7,380 nt of DNA from NCBI GenBank assembly GCA_010671975.1, contig JAAHIA010000246.1, forward strand, positions 1 through 7,380. The letters run 5' to 3'. The stretch comes from Leptolyngbya sp. SIO4C1 (GTDB lineage: Bacteria; Cyanobacteriota; Cyanobacteriia; Phormidesmidales; Phormidesmidaceae). The translations under genes and the position numbers were made by a program. The notes below the pieces were generated by a model. That model was not told where the DNA came from and did not search any database. It worked only from the letters and a program-made list of their open reading frames with translations. Shown here piece after piece: positions 5,719 through 7,380 of the stretch. Every line of letters starts with the position of its first letter. Positions within the stretch are counted from its first letter, which is position 1.

Positions 5719-6522
5719 ATGCCTTTGACTCTCAGCCAGCTGAATATTTACCCGGTCAAGTCAGCCGCCGGTCTTTCACTCAGCCAGGCGACGGTAGAAG
5801 CGCGAGGCCTACAGTTCGATCGCCGCTGGATGGTGGCTGACCTGCAGGGCAAGTTCATGACCCAGCGTAAGTTTCCGCGTCTGGCGCTGATGCAAGTTGC
5901 TATAGAAGAAGATGAGCTACGGCTCGAAGCCCCCGACCGCCCAGCGCTAAGGCTGCCGCTGGTACCAGCTCACCTCGATCACATTGAAGTGGAAGTCTGG
6001 GGCGATCTCACTCAGGCAGTTTCGCTGGGCGCTGAGGCACAGCAGTGGGTGAGCGACTTTTTGCAAGTGCCCTGTCAGCTGGTCTACATGCCTGATACGG
6101 CGCAGCGCCCGACCGCGCACGGCAAGCTAGGTGAAGACAAGTTAGTGAGCTTTGCCGATGCCTATCCTTTTTTACTGATTTCAGAAGCGTCGCTGGCACA
6201 TCTCAATGACAGGCTAGAAGCGCCGGTGCCGATGAATCGCTTTCGGCCCAACCTGGTGGTGAGCGGCTGTGAAGCCCATGCTGAAGATAGCTGGGCGCAG
6301 ATTCGCGTTGGGGAGATAGTGTTTGAGCTGCCCAAGGGGTGCGATCGCTGCTCGATTCCCGGCGTCGATCAGGCAACTGGCATTCAGCACAAAGAGCCGC
6401 TAAAGACGCTGGCGACCTATCGCCGCTGGGACAGTGCCATTTGGTTTGGGCAGAACCTGTTGCAGCAGAATTTAGGACAGCTGCAGGTGGGCGATCGCAT
6501 CGAGGTGTTAGCCCGAAAATAA
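5719..6522 (+). CDS. MOSC domain protein (YcbX/mARC-like, probable molybdenum-cofactor enzyme)
   Basis: This 267-residue cytosolic protein has the N-terminal MOSC beta-barrel domain (YPVKS at 11-15, FDRRWMVAD at 33-41, MTQRKFPRLAL at 47-57) followed by the MOSC domain (about 110-265). In the latter, the hallmark RFRPNLVV lies at 174-181, then KGCDRCSIPGVDQATG at 206-221. In characterised members such as mitochondrial mARC and E. coli YcbX, the cysteine of the xRC motif binds the molybdenum of the pterin cofactor, which points to Cys211. Those enzymes reduce N-hydroxylated compounds. No ferredoxin or cytochrome b5 partner domain is fused here, unlike YcbX, which has a C-terminal 2Fe-2S domain, so electrons must come from a separate protein. 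The ATG at 5719 is well placed, with GAGG seven bases upstream. The actual substrate is unknown. Confidence 0.9.
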   Translation: MPLTLSQLNIYPVKSAAGLSLSQATVEARGLQFDRRWMVADLQGKFMTQRKFPRLALMQVAIEEDELRLEAPDRPALRLPLVPAHLDHIEVEVWGDLTQAVSLGAEAQQWVSDFLQVPCQLVYMPDTAQRPTAHGKLGEDKLVSFADAYPFLLISEASLAHLNDRLEAPVPMNRFRPNLVVSGCEAHAEDSWAQIRVGEIVFELPKGCDRCSIPGVDQATGIQHKEPLKTLATYRRWDSAIWFGQNLLQQNLGQLQVGDRIEVLARK

Positions 6523-6597
6523 ACTGCTCTCAACCAAACATTAAATAAATTTTAAATCTGCTTTGCTAGGGTGCCTGCGGCGTTGTGAGGAGTCTCA

Positions 6598-7098
6598 ATG
6601 ATTTTGCAGGCAGGCTTGGCAGCATTCCTAATGCTGCTGATTGGCGATTTTCTAGCGACATTTGTCTATCACGTCCCCGAACATGTGTTTGGTCGATATC
6701 ACGCTGTTGTGCACCACAGTCCGCGCCGCAGCTTTGTGCGGTATGTCATTCGCAAAGGCCAGCCGCAGGCGCTAGTGTCAGGCTTTTTGGCAGCTTTTCC
6801 CTATCTAATGCTGGTGCCGCTACTGTGGCCGCTGTCTGCTGGAGGCACGCTGCTAGGGCTGGGGCTGGCCGAGCTGCATGTGATCTGGCGACATCAGTTT
6901 GCGCCTGGCTACCGTACCCCAACTGCGGTTAAGCGGCTCTGTCAGCTGTGCTTTATCACCACGCCAGAGCGCCATTTGATTCATCATCAAAATGGCAATT
7001 TGGCCTTTGGCGACGTGTTTACCTTCTACGGTCAGCCCGCCGCTCAATGGCTGCAATTCTTACGCCGATTGAAGCGACAGCTATCGCAGACAGCATAG
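6598..7098 (+). CDS. Compact sterol-desaturase/fatty-acid-hydroxylase-like membrane protein
   Basis: This 166-residue membrane protein carries clustered histidines typical of di-iron hydroxylases and desaturases: H25xxxH29, H35xxxHH40, H94xxxxH99 and H126xxHH130. The C-terminal block TPERHLIHHQNGNLAFGDVF (122-141) resembles the family pattern of a His-x2-His-His followed by a phenylalanine-aspartate segment. Hydrophobic stretches lie at about 3-23, 58-78 and 80-93. It is far shorter than most family members (usually 230 residues or more), but all histidine boxes are present, so it does not look truncated. The likely chemistry is O2-dependent hydroxylation or desaturation of a lipid or carotenoid; the substrate cannot be read from sequence. 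The start is secure, with GAGGAG (6587-6592) five bases before ATG. The gap to the MOSC gene is 75 bases and includes an AT-rich patch (about 6538-6558) that could hold a promoter. Confidence 0.7.
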   Translation: MILQAGLAAFLMLLIGDFLATFVYHVPEHVFGRYHAVVHHSPRRSFVRYVIRKGQPQALVSGFLAAFPYLMLVPLLWPLSAGGTLLGLGLAELHVIWRHQFAPGYRTPTAVKRLCQLCFITTPERHLIHHQNGNLAFGDVFTFYGQPAAQWLQFLRRLKRQLSQTA

Positions 7099-7099
7099 A

Positions 7100-7117
7100 A
7101 CGGCATGAGACTGCCGT
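7100..7117 (+). terminator. Short hairpin just after the hydroxylase-like gene (weak terminator candidate)
   Basis: ACGGCA (7100-7105) and TGCCGT (7112-7117) are exact reverse complements around a 6-nt loop, one base past the TAG stop. No U-tract follows, only a scattered pyrimidine run near 7130-7141. A Rho-independent terminator is therefore weakly supported. It may instead protect the mRNA 3' end. Confidence 0.35.
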
Positions 7118-7149
7118 CAGCAGTCAGCCCATTTCTCCCCCAGGGTCTT

Positions 7150-7201
7150 TCTCCCTCAAGGGTCTATGTCAAACGCCGCCGTGCCCTTAAACTGAGGGGG
7201 A
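7150..7201 (+). promoter_or_regulatory. Imperfect stem in the phosphoglucomutase leader
   Basis: TCTCCCTCA (7150-7158) pairs with TGAGGGGGA (7193-7201), with one G-U pair. Inside it AGGG (7159-7162 region) can pair with CCCT (7184-7187), leaving a right-hand bulge. It ends 37 bases before the pgm ATG. It could be a 5' leader structure. No known riboswitch is recognised. Confidence 0.3.
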
Positions 7202-7238
7202 CGCAGCCGCTTACTCAAGCAGATTGAGGACAATCACT

Positions 7239-7380
7239 ATGCAAACGGTTTCAACCACCCCTTTTAGCGATCAAAAGCCTGGCACGTCCGGCTTGCGCAA
7301 ACAGGTGCCGACGTTTCAGCAGCCGCACTATCTAGAAAATTTTATTCAATCTATCTTTGATAGCTTAGAGGGCTATCAGG
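7239..7380 (+). CDS. pgm: Phosphoglucomutase, alpha-D-glucose phosphate-specific (5' part, runs off window)
   Basis: Only 47 complete codons are present; the gene continues past the window end. The N-terminus is highly characteristic: TPFSDQKPGTSGLRKQV (7-23) followed by FQQPHYLENFIQSIFDSL (26-43). The GTSGLR loop lies in the first domain of the alpha-phosphohexomutase fold. The active-site phosphoserine lies further downstream, outside the window. The enzyme interconverts glucose-1-phosphate and glucose-6-phosphate in the cytosol, linking glycogen and cell-envelope sugars to central carbon flow. The start is well supported, with GAGGA (7226-7230) eight bases before the ATG. It is 140 bases from the preceding gene on the same strand, and the intervening stems suggest separate transcription, though this is not proven. 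Confidence 0.95.
   Translation, partial: MQTVSTTPFSDQKPGTSGLRKQVPTFQQPHYLENFIQSIFDSLEGYQ

Larger units (their letters stand above)
662..6498. repeat. HIP1 octamers GCGATCGC, eight scattered copies
   Basis: The palindrome occurs at 662-669, 1476-1483, 1769-1776, 3160-3167, 4159-4166, 4827-4834, 6341-6348 and 6491-6498. This density is far above chance and is a well-known mark of many cyanobacterial genomes. All but the copy at 4159-4166 are clearly inside coding regions. That one ends one base before the preferred ATG of the GAF gene. The span given covers the set, not one continuous element. Confidence 0.9.

Overview
The window looks like a piece of cyanobacterial chromosome. It carries eight copies of the HIP1 octamer GCGATCGC, on average about one per 0.9 kb. 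The encoded proteins (PAS/GGDEF signalling protein, Ser/Thr kinase with a Pro-rich linker, GAF histidine-kinase-like protein, alpha-D-glucose-specific phosphoglucomutase) also fit a cyanobacterium of moderate to high GC. No mobile element, CRISPR array, tRNA or rRNA was seen, and I would not assign a genus.

Layout. The left half (1-3948) is read on the minus strand. In transcription order it holds a membrane-anchored Ser/Thr protein kinase (3948-2026), bioD (1912-1211, dethiobiotin synthetase) and a PAS-PAS-GGDEF protein (1111-5) whose GGDEF domain stops after its first strands. The right half is read on the plus strand. It holds a GAF plus degenerate histidine-kinase protein (4168 or 4129-5604), a MOSC-domain protein (5719-6522), a compact sterol-desaturase/fatty-acid-hydroxylase-like membrane protein (6598-7098) and the first 47 codons of phosphoglucomutase (7239 to the window end). 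The two halves diverge from an intergenic region (3949-4167) that contains a strong hairpin. No gene-free stretch exceeds 300 bases.

How the genes relate. This is a mixed neighbourhood, not one pathway. Three proteins are signalling components (PAS/GGDEF, Ser/Thr kinase, GAF pseudo-kinase). The others are metabolic: biotin synthesis, a probable molybdenum-cofactor enzyme, a di-iron membrane oxygenase and glycogen/sugar-phosphate metabolism. Gaps of 75-140 bases between same-strand genes allow co-transcription but do not show it.

Three observations deserve most attention. A 12-bp perfect palindrome replaces the expected GGDEF continuation and supplies the stop codon. A 10-bp tandem duplication across the start of bioD puts the ATG out of frame while creating an in-frame TTG that restores the same N-terminus. 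The GAF/histidine-kinase-like protein lacks the phospho-accepting histidine and the main ATP-binding residues. I found no convincing new multi-gene system.
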